From Pseudodesulfovibrio profundus (lineage in GTDB: Bacteria; Desulfobacterota; Desulfovibrionia; Desulfovibrionales; Desulfovibrionaceae), in NCBI RefSeq assembly GCF_900217235.1, contig NZ_LT907975.1:248001-312000 (forward strand): a stretch of 64,000 bases of DNA, in the 5' to 3' direction. The first letter of the stretch is position 1. Every line of letters starts with the position of its first letter. Position numbers and translations under genes: made by a program. Shown here one piece after another: positions 10,374 through 19,022 of this stretch. The notes below the pieces were generated by a model, which saw only the letters and a program-made list of their open reading frames with translations, did not search any database and was not told where the DNA came from.

Positions 10374-10936
10374 AATCGAGATGGAACCTTGCTGTATTGG
10401 TCGTTCTGGCAATGGCGCTGATGGTAGGCGCTGGTTGTGCCAAGAAAACAACCTCAAGCACACCGCCTGATTCTCAGGTTGAGGTGACAGATGATTCATC
10501 CTGGACACCACCTCCTGCTCCTGAAGAAAAAAAGGTGGATGAGGCTGCTCTTGCAGCAGAGGCCGCAGAGCGTGAAGCCCGTGCAAAGGCTGAAGCTGTT
10601 GAAGAATTGACCAGTGTGACGATCCTTTTCGATTTTGATTCGTATGAATTGAGCGAAGAAGCTCGTTCAATGCTTGCCCTGAAAGCTAACATCATGCGTC
10701 AGTATGATGACGTTCGTGTTGTAATCGAAGGGCATTGCGACGAACGCGGCACAGAAGAATACAACCTGGCTCTTGGCGAACGACGTGCTCGTGCAGCTTA
10801 CGAGCATCTCGTCATTCTTGGCGTTGCTCCGGAGCGTATGTCTCTGGTGAGCTTCGGTGAAGAACAGCCGGTCGATCCCGGGCACAATGAAACAGCGTGG
10901 GCCAAGAATCGACGCGCCGAGTTTGTTGTTCAATAA
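10370..10936 (+). CDS. pal: Peptidoglycan-associated lipoprotein
   Basis: An outer-membrane lipoprotein of 188 residues that anchors the membrane to peptidoglycan. The signal peptide ends in a lipobox-like VGAGC with the acylated cysteine at residue 23. A low-complexity Ala/Glu linker (about 45-80) leads to an OmpA-type domain with VVIEGHCDERGTEEYNLALG, GERRARAAYEHL and AKNRRAEFV, which hold the diaminopimelate-binding residues. It is the last gene of the tol locus and ends at a strong terminator. Its AAGGAG site lies inside a short upstream frame. Confidence 0.95.
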   Translation: MKSRWNLAVLVVLAMALMVGAGCAKKTTSSTPPDSQVEVTDDSSWTPPPAPEEKKVDEAALAAEAAEREARAKAEAVEELTSVTILFDFDSYELSEEARSMLALKANIMRQYDDVRVVIEGHCDERGTEEYNLALGERRARAAYEHLVILGVAPERMSLVSFGEEQPVDPGHNETAWAKNRRAEFVVQ

Positions 10937-10953
10937 GGTATCTTCCAGAGAAT

Positions 10954-10992
10954 AAAAAAACGCCGTTCCCAAATTGGAAACGGCGTTTTTTT
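10954..10992. terminator. Terminator between pal and pgpA
   Basis: A stem AACGCCGTT-c-CC / GG-a-AACGGCGTT is flanked by an A-run on the left and seven T on the right, so it can serve both convergent genes. Confidence 0.9.
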
Positions 10993-11037
10993 GGGTGCAG
11001 AAGTTGTTGGTTATTCTATTGGTTGGCGTGCCAGTTT

Positions 11038-11517
11038 TTACAATAGCGCCATGAGCAGATGTAAGCAGATTAATGCGTAAATTCCTGCAACACCATCATC
11101 TATCATTACACCGTAACCGCCGGGAAAAGCTGTCTCAGCCCATTTGACGGGCCATGGCTTGGCAATGTCGAACAGGCGAAAGAACAGGAAAGCGAGGCCA
11201 AGGCTCCACAGCGGCATTGCCGTAAAGAAGAGAAGGGCAAGCCATTGGCCGAACAGTTCATCCACGATGACGCAACCGGGGTCTTTACGGCCCATAACGG
11301 CTTCTGCACGATTACATGCCCAGACGCCGACAAAGAACACAAAGGCGAGAATGGCGATTCGTCCCCACAATGGAAAAGGGAGAAAGAGCCATGGAGCGGC
11401 AACGGTTGCAGCCAGTGATCCCCATGTCCCCGGTGCTTTGGGGAAGTGACCAACAGGGCCAAGTGTTGCTACTGCTAGGGCCAGCTTGTCAGAAGGTAAG
11501 GTCGTTTTCATATGCAA
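11038..11517 (-). CDS. pgpA: Phosphatidylglycerophosphatase A
   Basis: Dephosphorylates phosphatidylglycerophosphate to phosphatidylglycerol in the inner membrane. The 159 residues carry the PgpA hallmarks: GPVGHFPKAPGTWGSL near residue 20, the acidic metal-binding region KDPGCVIVDELFGQWLAL near 75-95, and the FRLFDIAKPWPVKWAE block near 113-128. Three to four membrane segments are apparent. Either Met-1 or Met-3 could be the start. It is convergent with pal. Confidence 0.92.
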   Translation of the reverse strand: MHMKTTLPSDKLALAVATLGPVGHFPKAPGTWGSLAATVAAPWLFLPFPLWGRIAILAFVFFVGVWACNRAEAVMGRKDPGCVIVDELFGQWLALLFFTAMPLWSLGLAFLFFRLFDIAKPWPVKWAETAFPGGYGVMIDDGVAGIYALICLHLLMALL

Positions 11518-11812
11518 TCATGTCTCACTTAATAGATATTGGATGCACTTGATACGCTTCGCACCGTGACTATGTCAAAGCCTCTGGTGCATGGTTCGCG
11601 GGATAATCCATAGATGGCTGTCGGTGTGCTTTTTATCTGCCCAATTTATTGAACCATCTTTATTTTTAGACTCGTCCAGAGATGGTCCTTTCTTATTTCC
11701 TACACCATACCATATGCATAATTAGTTCGTTGAGTTGTTCTCAACATGTTTTTCAGGTACAGTTTGAGGTTGTATTTGATGATTTTTGAGTAACCTGATT
11801 TACAGGAGTAGC
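11518..11812. promoter_or_regulatory. 295-bp intergenic region with inverted repeat upstream of the permease gene
   Basis: This divergent intergenic region between pgpA and the permease holds no convincing gene. It is AT-rich and contains the inverted repeat GTTGAG-ttgtt-CTCAAC at 11729-11745, about 70 bases before the permease start, a plausible operator for a regulator I cannot identify. Confidence 0.35.
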
Positions 11813-13015
11813 ATGCAATCATTCTTTCAACTTTGGAACGAAGCGGCAATAACGACTGTTGGATTGTTTTGGATGGCTTTCTGGGCCTTTGGCTTGGGAT
11901 ATCTTATCAGCAGCATGATCCAGGTTTTCGTTACTCGAGAACGAATGAAAAAAGGGATGGGAGGCAGCTCTGGCCGGAGTGTCTTTCTAGCTACATTTTT
12001 CGGCTTTATTTCTAGCTCGTGCAGCTTTGCGGCACTTTCTACCACTCGGTCTCTGTTTGCAAAAGGGGCGGGGCTGATTCCAGCCTTGGCCTTTATGCTC
12101 GCCTCGACCAACCTTGTTGTTGAGCTTGGAATTATCATTGCCGTGTTCTTGTCATGGCAGTTTGTAGTAGGTGAGTATGTTGGAGGTATTCTTCTGATCC
12201 TCTTCATGTGGGCTCTGGTCCGAGTAACTCTTCCTGCCGGTCTGGAGAAAGAAGCCCTCAAACATGCGAGAGAGCAAACAGATGACAATGATGGTGACGG
12301 CAGCCAAGACTGGCGGGAATTGATTGTTTCACGAGAGGGATGGTTCAAAGTAGCGCAACGCTATGCAATGGAGTGGTCGATGGTCTGGAAAGATGTGACC
12401 ATCGGTTTCACCGTTGCTGGTATTATTGCAGCCTTTGTACCCCGGTCATTTTTTCAGGCGCTCTTCATCAGTTCGGATGTTGCGGATCCGACTTTTTGGC
12501 AGGTCTTGTCGCAGGCTGTCATCGGCCCGGTTGCCGCTTTTTTCACCTTCATAGGCTCGATGGGCAATATCCCGTTGGCTGCTGTTCTCTTTAGTAACGG
12601 GGTCAGTTTTGCTGGAGTCATGGCCTTTATTTTCAGTGACTTGGTCGTCTTCCCGGTTCTAAGGATTCAGGCTCAATACTACGGCAGGAAAATGGCCTTC
12701 TATTTGTTGGGCATATTGTTGACCGTACTCGTAGCTGCAGCAGTAGCCATGCATTATGGATTTGCCGCACTCGACATGCTGCCCACAAGCGAATCGGCAC
12801 GGGTGCTCACGGATAGAAGCTTTTTTGCGGTGGATCATACGTTTGGCCTTAATCTTGTTTTCATCATTCTTTCAGGCGTATTCGTCATTTGGAAAAGAAT
12901 GGGCGGACACGATCATATGGATCACGGATCAAAATCAATTGGTGAAAAAATCTTGTTTACGTTGTCCATGATTGCGTACGGTTGGCTTGCAGTTGGTTTG
13001 GTTTTGCCAGTGTAG
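11813..13015 (+). CDS. UPF0718/ArsP-type permease
   Basis: A 400-residue polytopic membrane protein of the DUF318 (UPF0718) family, to which the organoarsenical exporter ArsP belongs. Eight or more hydrophobic segments are apparent. The family-typical FGFISSSCSFAALSTTRSL near residues 64-82 carries a membrane-embedded cysteine, and PVAAFFTFIGSMGNIPLAAVLFSNG is a second conserved-looking block. A TTG frame begins 27 bases earlier, but the ATG at 11813 has AGGAG at proper distance. The SAM methyltransferase gene 40 bases downstream is probably co-transcribed. Substrate is unknown; arsenical or metal export is inference from family and neighbour. Confidence 0.8.
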   Translation: MQSFFQLWNEAAITTVGLFWMAFWAFGLGYLISSMIQVFVTRERMKKGMGGSSGRSVFLATFFGFISSSCSFAALSTTRSLFAKGAGLIPALAFMLASTNLVVELGIIIAVFLSWQFVVGEYVGGILLILFMWALVRVTLPAGLEKEALKHAREQTDDNDGDGSQDWRELIVSREGWFKVAQRYAMEWSMVWKDVTIGFTVAGIIAAFVPRSFFQALFISSDVADPTFWQVLSQAVIGPVAAFFTFIGSMGNIPLAAVLFSNGVSFAGVMAFIFSDLVVFPVLRIQAQYYGRKMAFYLLGILLTVLVAAAVAMHYGFAALDMLPTSESARVLTDRSFFAVDHTFGLNLVFIILSGVFVIWKRMGGHDHMDHGSKSIGEKILFTLSMIAYGWLAVGLVLPV

Positions 13016-13055
13016 TTGGACACATAAATTCCAAATAATAATTTTAGGGGAACGT

Positions 13056-13622
13056 ATGAATGAAAAGCCTGTTGCCGCCGGGAAGAGCAGCCTGGACCTC
13101 GTTGATAACGATTTGGTTTTTAGTGAAGTCATTGTCGATCCTGACGGAACATATTTGGATATGGCTTGTGGTGTCGGTAGGTATACTGTGGAGCTTGCAG
13201 GGCAACTCAATGCCGATGCCACGGTACATGCCTTTGATTTATGGGAAGAAGGCATTGCTGAATTGACGAATTATGCAAAGCAGCATGATTTGAAATCGAT
13301 AAAGGCCAAGCTTGTCGATATAACGGCACAACTCCCTTTGCAGGACTCAACTATTGATGTGTGCCTGATGGCAACTGCTCTACACGATTTGCCAGAATCA
13401 ACGAGAAGTGGGGTTGTTGAAGAAGTATCACGAGTTATCTCTCCTGGTGGCTTTTTTATTCTGATCGAGTTCAAAAAGGTCAATTATGGCCCTGGCCCGG
13501 ACATAGATGAGCGCATTGGAGAATCAGATGCAGATGAACTAGTTCTTCCTCACGGATTTACGAAAAAGAACGTCGTGGATTTGGGAGAGTTTACTTATCT
13601 GATTAAGTACATGAAGAAATAA
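13056..13622 (+). CDS. Class I SAM-dependent methyltransferase
   Basis: A 188-residue Rossmann-fold methyltransferase. Motif I is visible as YLDMACGVGRYTVELA near residue 30, an acidic motif II follows in VHAFDLWEEGI, and the motif IV region is DVCLMATALHDLPES, before SRVISPGGFFILIEF. HDLPE resembles UbiE-like and arsenite-methyltransferase-like enzymes, but the three-cysteine pattern of ArsM is absent, so the acceptor is unknown. The start at 13056 has a GGGG site; an upstream in-frame extension overlaps the permease gene and is disregarded. It likely forms a two-gene unit with the permease. Confidence 0.85.
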   Translation: MNEKPVAAGKSSLDLVDNDLVFSEVIVDPDGTYLDMACGVGRYTVELAGQLNADATVHAFDLWEEGIAELTNYAKQHDLKSIKAKLVDITAQLPLQDSTIDVCLMATALHDLPESTRSGVVEEVSRVISPGGFFILIEFKKVNYGPGPDIDERIGESDADELVLPHGFTKKNVVDLGEFTYLIKYMKK

Positions 13623-13819
13623 AACAGGTTGAGGGTTGATTTGGGTATCGGCTACCAGTCTGATTAGTGTATGAATGATGATGGGTTGGAGCTACTCTTA
13701 GACGCGTCCCGGTGAGTCATCAAGTGTCATAAGAGTATGTTGTTTTGATCTTGTCGTGATTATTCAAGACTGGCTCTTAGGGTGCTATTACATTCTAAAA
13801 AACATCAAAGGAGCAAGTT

Positions 13820-14209
13820 GTGCATTTAAAATATGCCATTTTCTACGTTGAAGATGTCGCCCGGAGTATTGAGTTTTATGAGCAGGTCTTTGGTCTGAAA
13901 CGTACCATGATCCATGAGTCTGGTGACTATGGTGAGTTGGATACCGGGGCCACGACACTGTCTTTTTCATCACGTCGCCTAATGACTGAGCTCGGTAAGT
14001 CACCTGGAGTTCCCGACCCGACATCTCCCATTTTTGAAATCGCTTTTGAAACGGATGATGTGCCTGCCGCCCTTGAGAAGGCTCGATCTGCTGGAGCTAA
14101 GGTGGTGCAAGAAGTGCGTGAGGAAGAGTGGGGGCAGACCACAGCCTATGTTCTCGACAACAACGGTTATCTGGTCGAAATATGTTCGCCGGTCCAAGGC
14201 GCGTCATAG
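13820..14209 (+). CDS. VOC-superfamily protein (glyoxalase/dioxygenase fold)
   Basis: A 129-residue vicinal-oxygen-chelate protein with two beta-alpha-beta-beta-beta modules. The first starts LKYAIFYVEDVARSIEFYEQVFGL and the second IFEIAFETDDVPAALEKARSAGAKVV, closing with YVLDNNGYLVEICSP, where the final glutamate is a typical metal ligand. Function ranges from lyase to antibiotic sequestration, so none is assigned. The start is a GTG after AAAGGAG. Its last 43 bases overlap the end of the convergent AraC gene. Confidence 0.85.
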   Translation: MHLKYAIFYVEDVARSIEFYEQVFGLKRTMIHESGDYGELDTGATTLSFSSRRLMTELGKSPGVPDPTSPIFEIAFETDDVPAALEKARSAGAKVVQEVREEEWGQTTAYVLDNNGYLVEICSPVQGAS

Positions 14210-14850
14210 CCACTGTCGCAAATACTCCATGCCGGATGGTGAGAATCTATCCGGCTGGAGGCGAGTTCTCCGGGAGTCATGGCGAACCAGTTTTTTAACT
14301 CTCGTGTCATATGGGCTTGGTCAGAAAAATTACATTCATGGGCTGCTTCATGTAGTTTGCATCCAGACAAGATACAGCGGACAGCCTTTCTCGCTCTGGC
14401 CAATCGGCGCCAAAAGCCTGGATTTCTCCCTGTGGTTTTCAGGGTATGGCGCTGGAGCGTTCGCAGACTTACGCCCAAATTGTTGGCTGCCTCAGAGGGG
14501 GACGCTGCAAATGCCAAGCAGTGCATCATGTCCGAGACTCTTGATGACAACGAGGCAGCATTATATGTCAATTGGGTCAGGGCATCCATGGAGTCAGGCA
14601 AGGGGTGACTTTCGAGTACCTGAGGACAAATCGTCGCTCCAGGCTTGAGTCGAACCCCAATGAATGTCGTACCTTCTTGCGCAAATACTTTCTTGGGTGA
14701 GGACATGAGGCTTGAGATGAATAGGTGCTGTGGTTTTCCGGGAGCCTGCTTGATGATCAAGTCTCGGCAACCATCAGGCATGATGGGAAAAACTTGATCG
14801 GTGTCTGTTACGGATGACCAGGTTTCGAGGATTGGGTCATCAAGAGTCAT
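14167..14850 (-). CDS. AraC-family transcriptional regulator
   Basis: A 227-residue regulator with an N-terminal sensor part containing FPIMPDGCRDLIIKQA, as in AraC proteins of the DUF6597 type, and a C-terminal double helix-turn-helix (about 130-205): EAANNLGVSLRTLQRHTLK and EAAHECNFSDQAHMTRELK, followed by FAMTPGEL. The start at 14850 (MTLDDPILE) is chosen because AAGGTAG precedes it; an in-frame extension upstream would approach maf. The target may be the adjacent VOC gene, but that is a guess. Its 3' end runs 43 bases into the opposing VOC gene. Confidence 0.88.
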   Translation of the reverse strand: MTLDDPILETWSSVTDTDQVFPIMPDGCRDLIIKQAPGKPQHLFISSLMSSPKKVFAQEGTTFIGVRLKPGATICPQVLESHPLPDSMDALTQLTYNAASLSSRVSDMMHCLAFAASPSEAANNLGVSLRTLQRHTLKTTGRNPGFWRRLARARKAVRCILSGCKLHEAAHECNFSDQAHMTRELKNWFAMTPGELASSRIDSHHPAWSICDSGYDAPWTGEHISTR

Positions 14851-14888
14851 GTCACTACCTTTGGAATACGTATAATAGAAGCCGGGAG

Positions 14889-15500
14889 CTATCTGGCTGC
14901 AATCACTCTCCACTGAACCAGGGTCTCAATCACCTCTGTAAGAGGTAATCCAACAACATTCGTATAGGATCCTTTGATATCCTTAACGAGAAAGGTTCCA
15001 ATCCCCTGAATGGCATATGCTCCGGCTTTATCCACGGGTTCCCCTGTGGCGATATATCCGAGCAACTCCTTATCACTTGATTCCCGCATGTAAACATCTG
15101 TCACCACAGCCTGTGTTACGGCCTTGCTGTTGTCGAGAATAATGCAGAATGCTGTAATTACCTGATGTTTTTCACCCGCTAATGCCTTGAGCATGTTCAA
15201 CGCATCTTCTTCATTGTGTGGCTTGCCCATTATCCTGTCATTCAAAACAACGATGGTATCGGCACCAATTACTGTTGCATCTGGATGCTGGTTTGCCACA
15301 TCACGGGTTTTCATCTCCGCCATACGCAAAGCATATTCTTGTGGGGACTCATCATCTTCAGGCAATGGCTCATCCAATGTGCTTGGCTGAATTGTTAAAT
15401 CCAGCCCAAGCCCTTGGAGCAGTTCTTTTCGTCTGGGTGACCCAGAGGCCAAAACGATTTCTTTTTCTGATTGAAATGGTCCGGTAGCTGTATTGTTCAT
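14889..15500 (-). CDS. maf: Maf-family nucleoside triphosphate pyrophosphatase
   Basis: A 203-residue house-cleaning pyrophosphatase hydrolysing non-canonical or surplus NTPs. Clear motifs are the start block IVLASGSPRRKELLQGLGL, VIGADTIVVLNDRIMGKP with the catalytic aspartate, and GEPVDKAGAYAIQGIGTFLV followed by GSYTNVVGLPL. The IQG and VVGLPL blocks resemble the YhdE (dTTP/UTP) subgroup rather than YceF, an assignment from memory. It lies upstream of the AraC gene with 38 bases between, and is divergent from the motB-like gene. Confidence 0.93.
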   Translation of the reverse strand: MNNTATGPFQSEKEIVLASGSPRRKELLQGLGLDLTIQPSTLDEPLPEDDESPQEYALRMAEMKTRDVANQHPDATVIGADTIVVLNDRIMGKPHNEEDALNMLKALAGEKHQVITAFCIILDNSKAVTQAVVTDVYMRESSDKELLGYIATGEPVDKAGAYAIQGIGTFLVKDIKGSYTNVVGLPLTEVIETLVQWRVIAAR

Positions 15501-15667
15501 GGTTTCGATTCATGGCTCAAAAGTAATGAAGCGTCAAATGGTGACGGTTTTTTGTCGCATTGATCTATATCTATGTTTTATGATTAAAATACTCAATTAT
15601 TACAGATTCTTGTCGTGTTGGCAGAGTTATTGCTTCGAACGAAGTATCGAAATCTCATGGAGCGATA

Positions 15668-16390
15668 ATGCAGGATAATAGGCAAGGACCAAATATGAAC
15701 TTTACTTCTTTCAATCAATTTGAAAGCAGCTCGCCTGCTCGTGGCATGAATGACTGGGCTGTACCCTGGGCAGATTTGATGATGGTGATGTTTGTCCTGT
15801 TTGTTGTTCTGTTTATTTACGCCAGCACTCACCAGGATGTTAAGATTCTGTTTAGCCAGCAGAGCGCAGATGAAGCACGATCGACAAGTACGCTCGATCC
15901 ACTCATTGGTCTTATTGGTCAGCTTTCCAGTAGGGCGGATATCAATGGTAATGGCGATGTCGTTCAAGTGGGAGACAAGGATGTGCTGTATCGCTCTCGG
16001 GCAGATGGCGTAACCGTTGTCCGCGAAAATGGTGATCAAATACGAATCACATTGCGTGGAGCTTTGTTCTTTCAGCCGGGCAGTGCCGCTCTGAACCCTG
16101 ATGCAGGTCAGTATATCCGAGAAATAGCCGAAATCGTGCAGCTTCGAATTGGTACCGTGCACGTAATAGGCTTTTCATCTGAAGATGAGGCTACAGGAAA
16201 AGGTGCATTCACTCTTTCCACAGATCGTGCCGCCGAGGTTGCCGAGTTACTCATGACACGTTTTGATGTTTCAGAAAAACGAATGGTCATTACGGGCCGT
16301 GGACCTTACCAGCCCGAATTGCCGGAAACATCCGCGACCAATAACTCGCTGAACAGACGTGTTGAAATCGTCATTACCAACGCCAAATGA
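15668..16390 (+). CDS. MotB-like stator protein with OmpA domain
   Basis: A 240-residue protein with a short cytoplasmic N-terminus, one membrane helix (about 38-60) and a periplasmic OmpA-like peptidoglycan-binding domain (about 125-235). The stator-type aspartate is present in PWADLMMVMFVLFVVLF, and the C-terminal block STDRAAEVAELLMTRFDVSEKRMVITGRG is OmpA-like. Starts at 15668 or 15695 are both possible; each has a purine-rich site. The MotA-like partner follows 15 bases later. The order B-A is opposite to the usual motAB, and no flagellar genes are nearby. Confidence 0.82.
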   Translation: MQDNRQGPNMNFTSFNQFESSSPARGMNDWAVPWADLMMVMFVLFVVLFIYASTHQDVKILFSQQSADEARSTSTLDPLIGLIGQLSSRADINGNGDVVQVGDKDVLYRSRADGVTVVRENGDQIRITLRGALFFQPGSAALNPDAGQYIREIAEIVQLRIGTVHVIGFSSEDEATGKGAFTLSTDRAAEVAELLMTRFDVSEKRMVITGRGPYQPELPETSATNNSLNRRVEIVITNAK

Positions 16391-16405
16391 TTATACGAGG
16401 TTGTT

Positions 16406-17275
16406 ATGAATAAAAAAAATCTGCTTGGCGTCATTGTGAGCCTGTTGATATTTGTTGGAAGCTTTTTGCTGACTGGCGCAGCGGCTGCATATTGGAACCT
16501 CGCCGCGCTACTGGTGGTTGTCTCAGGACTGACGGCTGCCATGTTGATCAGCTATCCGGTTGAGCATGTCAAAAATGCGTTCATGGTAGCCAGAAATGCG
16601 TATCGCAATGGTCGAGCCACATCAGGCGAGATCGTAACGACACTGCTTGATCTGTCAGTGAAGTCAAAAGTAGATGGCGTTCTTTCCCTTGAACGTGCTG
16701 AAGCTAAGGATACCTGTTCATTCTTGAAGACTGCCCTGGCCTTGCTTGTTGATAATTACAAGGAGGATGAAATCAGGGATACCTTGAACACTGAAATGGC
16801 TTTCTTCAACCTTCGCCGTCAGCAAAGTGAGCGTTTTTTCCAAACCATGGCCAGAATGTCTCCTGCTTTTGGTGTCGCAGGCAGTGTAATTGGCCTCATC
16901 GGATTGTTGATGGGTATAAATGATACAGCGGTTATCTTGAAGAACATCCCGGTAGCATTTATTTCCACACTGTACGGGCTTGTACTAAGTAATCTTGTTT
17001 TTTCCCCGATTGCAGAGAACATCAATTATTCTACCCGAGAAGAATTGCTCAACCAGAAGTTGGTATTGGAAGGGGTTATTGCCATTGGTAAGGAGCAGAA
17101 TTCCTACAAACTTGAGCGGAAACTAGCATCATTCCTGAGCCCCAGTGAGCGAGCTGGTAAGACGGAAACGCTCCGTAGAATCACTCGAAAATATGTAGAA
17201 AAAAAGAAAGCACCTGTTGAGCCGGTCGATTTGGTCGACAAGGAGCCACAGATAAAGGCTCCAGATGCTGCCTAG
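16406..17275 (+). CDS. MotA/TolQ/ExbB-family stator channel protein
   Basis: A 289-residue partner of the preceding MotB-like protein. Hydrophobic segments lie at about 8-25, 28-50, 150-172 and 182-205. The MotA-type channel block is RMSPAFGVAGSVIGLIGLLMGIN, followed by PVAFISTLYGLVLSNLVFSPIAENI. A cytoplasmic loop and a long basic, Lys-rich C-terminus complete it. It may drive a flagellar motor as an alternative stator or power another envelope process; the sequence does not decide. Followed by a strong terminator. Confidence 0.85.
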   Translation: MNKKNLLGVIVSLLIFVGSFLLTGAAAAYWNLAALLVVVSGLTAAMLISYPVEHVKNAFMVARNAYRNGRATSGEIVTTLLDLSVKSKVDGVLSLERAEAKDTCSFLKTALALLVDNYKEDEIRDTLNTEMAFFNLRRQQSERFFQTMARMSPAFGVAGSVIGLIGLLMGINDTAVILKNIPVAFISTLYGLVLSNLVFSPIAENINYSTREELLNQKLVLEGVIAIGKEQNSYKLERKLASFLSPSERAGKTETLRRITRKYVEKKKAPVEPVDLVDKEPQIKAPDAA

Positions 17276-17291
17276 TATCTAGTTTGATGAG

Positions 17292-17322
17292 AAAAAGGAG
17301 TCCTATGACTCCTTTTTTTTTT
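17292..17322 (+). terminator. Terminator after the MotA-like gene
   Basis: Stem AAAGGAGTC/GACTCCTTT with loop CTAT is followed by ten or so T. It shows that longer upstream frames into glk are not its real start. Confidence 0.9.
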
Positions 17323-17364
17323 GATGATATATGCTATCGTTCCGCCCACGGAGGATGCGTAACG

Positions 17365-18315
17365 ATGGTAAAAATATTGGCTGCGGATATAGGCGGAACT
17401 AACAGCCGGTTCGCAGTATTTGAAAGCACTGACGGAGAGTTGAAGATGGAAGATTCCATCTGGCTCCAAACACATGACGTCGAATCGTTTCCCCTGTTGC
17501 TTGAGCAGCTTTGGGATAGTGACTTCTCTGGGACTCCAGGCTCTTTTGACAGTATCACTCTGGCTGTTGCGGGAGCAGTCTCACACGAAAGGAAAAGTCG
17601 CTACCTCCCAAACATTCCATGGGAGATAGATTTGGATGAAGTCGATTTTGGTACATCCAATGCTGCCTTGATAAATGATTTCGCAGCGCAGGCGTATGCA
17701 TGCAGAACTTCAGCCATTAATGATTCCCACACAATTCAGAAAGGGGAGGCAGAGCCAGACTCTGTTATTGCAGTAATCGGCGCTGGGACCGGTCTGGGGT
17801 ATTCAGCTTTGTTGCCGAGCAAGTCGGAATGGACCGCTCTTGCATCAGAAGGCGGTCATATGGCTTTCCCGTTCAATGGGCAGGAAGAGTTCGCCTATGC
17901 AGAGTTCAACAGGCGGGAAAGTAAGCGGAACTGGCCCGAGGGCGACAGTGTTGTAACCGGCCTTGGGTTGCGGCTTCTTCATAAGTACCTGACGGGCAAC
18001 GACCTTTCTCCCAAAGAAATCTCAGAGGTAGTAACCCCGGAAAGCGAGACCACCAAATGGTACGCTCGTTTTTATGGCAGAGCCTGTCGCGACTGGGCTT
18101 TATCCACCATGTGCTATGGGGGAATCTACATTGCCGGAGGAATTGCTTCAAAGAATAAACTGTTTGTCGATTCTCCGGATTTCCTTGCTGAATTTCATAA
18201 TTCTCATGTCTATGAATCCTTTCTCCATACTGTTCCGGTGATATTGAATGTTAACGAGGAAAGTGGGCTGTATGGAGCAGCTTTTTACGCCTCGCAGTTG
18301 CGTAAGAGCAGGTGA
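17365..18315 (+). CDS. glk: Glucokinase
   Basis: ATP-dependent glucose phosphorylation. The 316-residue protein is of the bacterial Glk (hexokinase-fold) family: phosphate-binding ADIGGTNSRFAVF at residues 7-19, catalytic aspartate in AALINDFAAQAYA near 107, ADP-binding VIGAGTGLGYS near 140, and LASEGGHMAFP near 160. The start at 17365 lies after GGAGG (spacing about 10) and downstream of a terminator that rules out the longer frame. Its TGA overlaps the GTG start of the next gene, so it heads an apparent three-gene operon. Confidence 0.9.
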   Translation: MVKILAADIGGTNSRFAVFESTDGELKMEDSIWLQTHDVESFPLLLEQLWDSDFSGTPGSFDSITLAVAGAVSHERKSRYLPNIPWEIDLDEVDFGTSNAALINDFAAQAYACRTSAINDSHTIQKGEAEPDSVIAVIGAGTGLGYSALLPSKSEWTALASEGGHMAFPFNGQEEFAYAEFNRRESKRNWPEGDSVVTGLGLRLLHKYLTGNDLSPKEISEVVTPESETTKWYARFYGRACRDWALSTMCYGGIYIAGGIASKNKLFVDSPDFLAEFHNSHVYESFLHTVPVILNVNEESGLYGAAFYASQLRKSR

Positions 18316-19022
18316 TAGCTGTGCAGTCTTCAACAAAACGTCTTTTGGTGTTGTGTGTCATTGGTGCGCTGATTGCGTCTTATTTCGTTTTCGATTTGGG
18401 GCATTTCTTTTCATTGGAATATTTCAAGGAATCCAAAGAGCGTTTTATTGAACTATACAATCAGCACACGTTCACCTTCATAGCTGTATATTTTTGCATT
18501 TATGTAGCAGTCACAGCGCTCGCTCTTCCCGCAGCGACTATTATTTCGCTAGCTGGTGGTGCGATGTTTGGCTTGGTCACCGGTGTTATCGTTGTATCCT
18601 TTGCAAGCAGTATAGGTGCTGCTGTCGCCTTTGTGATTTCCAGATACGTCCTGCGGGACTGGGTTCAGGATCGATTTGGCGATAAGTTGGCTAAAGTTAA
18701 TGAAGGGATTGAGAAAGAAGGGGCTTTCTATCTGTTTACGCTTCGACTCATCCCCATCTTCCCATTTTTCGTTATCAATACAGTGATTGCTTTGACCCCA
18801 ATGCGTTTGCGGACTTTCTACTGGGTTTCACAGCTTGGCATGTTCCCTGCGACAGTTGTTTACATCAACGCAGGGAAAGAACTTGGGCAACTGGAATCAT
18901 TGTCGGGACTGCTTTCTCCAAGTTTGATACTATCGTTTGCAGTCATTGGTGTTTTTCCACTGGTCATGAAAAAACTTCTGAGTTTGTACAAGAGCAAAAG
19001 GCGGGCAGATGGCAAAGTATGA
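18312..19022 (+). CDS. TVP38/TMEM64 (DedA-like) membrane protein
   Basis: A 236-residue polytopic membrane protein of the VTT/SNARE-associated family. Family blocks visible are ALALPAATIISLAGGAMFG near residue 72, GAAVAFVISRYVLRDWVQDRF near 98, and LRLIPIFPFFVINTVIALT near 145, with a basic C-terminus. Starts at GTG 18312 or GTG 18321 are possible. VTT proteins are implicated in lipid scrambling or envelope homeostasis; the role here is unknown. It overlaps the downstream flavin reductase by 14 bases. Confidence 0.87.
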   Translation: MIAVQSSTKRLLVLCVIGALIASYFVFDLGHFFSLEYFKESKERFIELYNQHTFTFIAVYFCIYVAVTALALPAATIISLAGGAMFGLVTGVIVVSFASSIGAAVAFVISRYVLRDWVQDRFGDKLAKVNEGIEKEGAFYLFTLRLIPIFPFFVINTVIALTPMRLRTFYWVSQLGMFPATVVYINAGKELGQLESLSGLLSPSLILSFAVIGVFPLVMKKLLSLYKSKRRADGKV

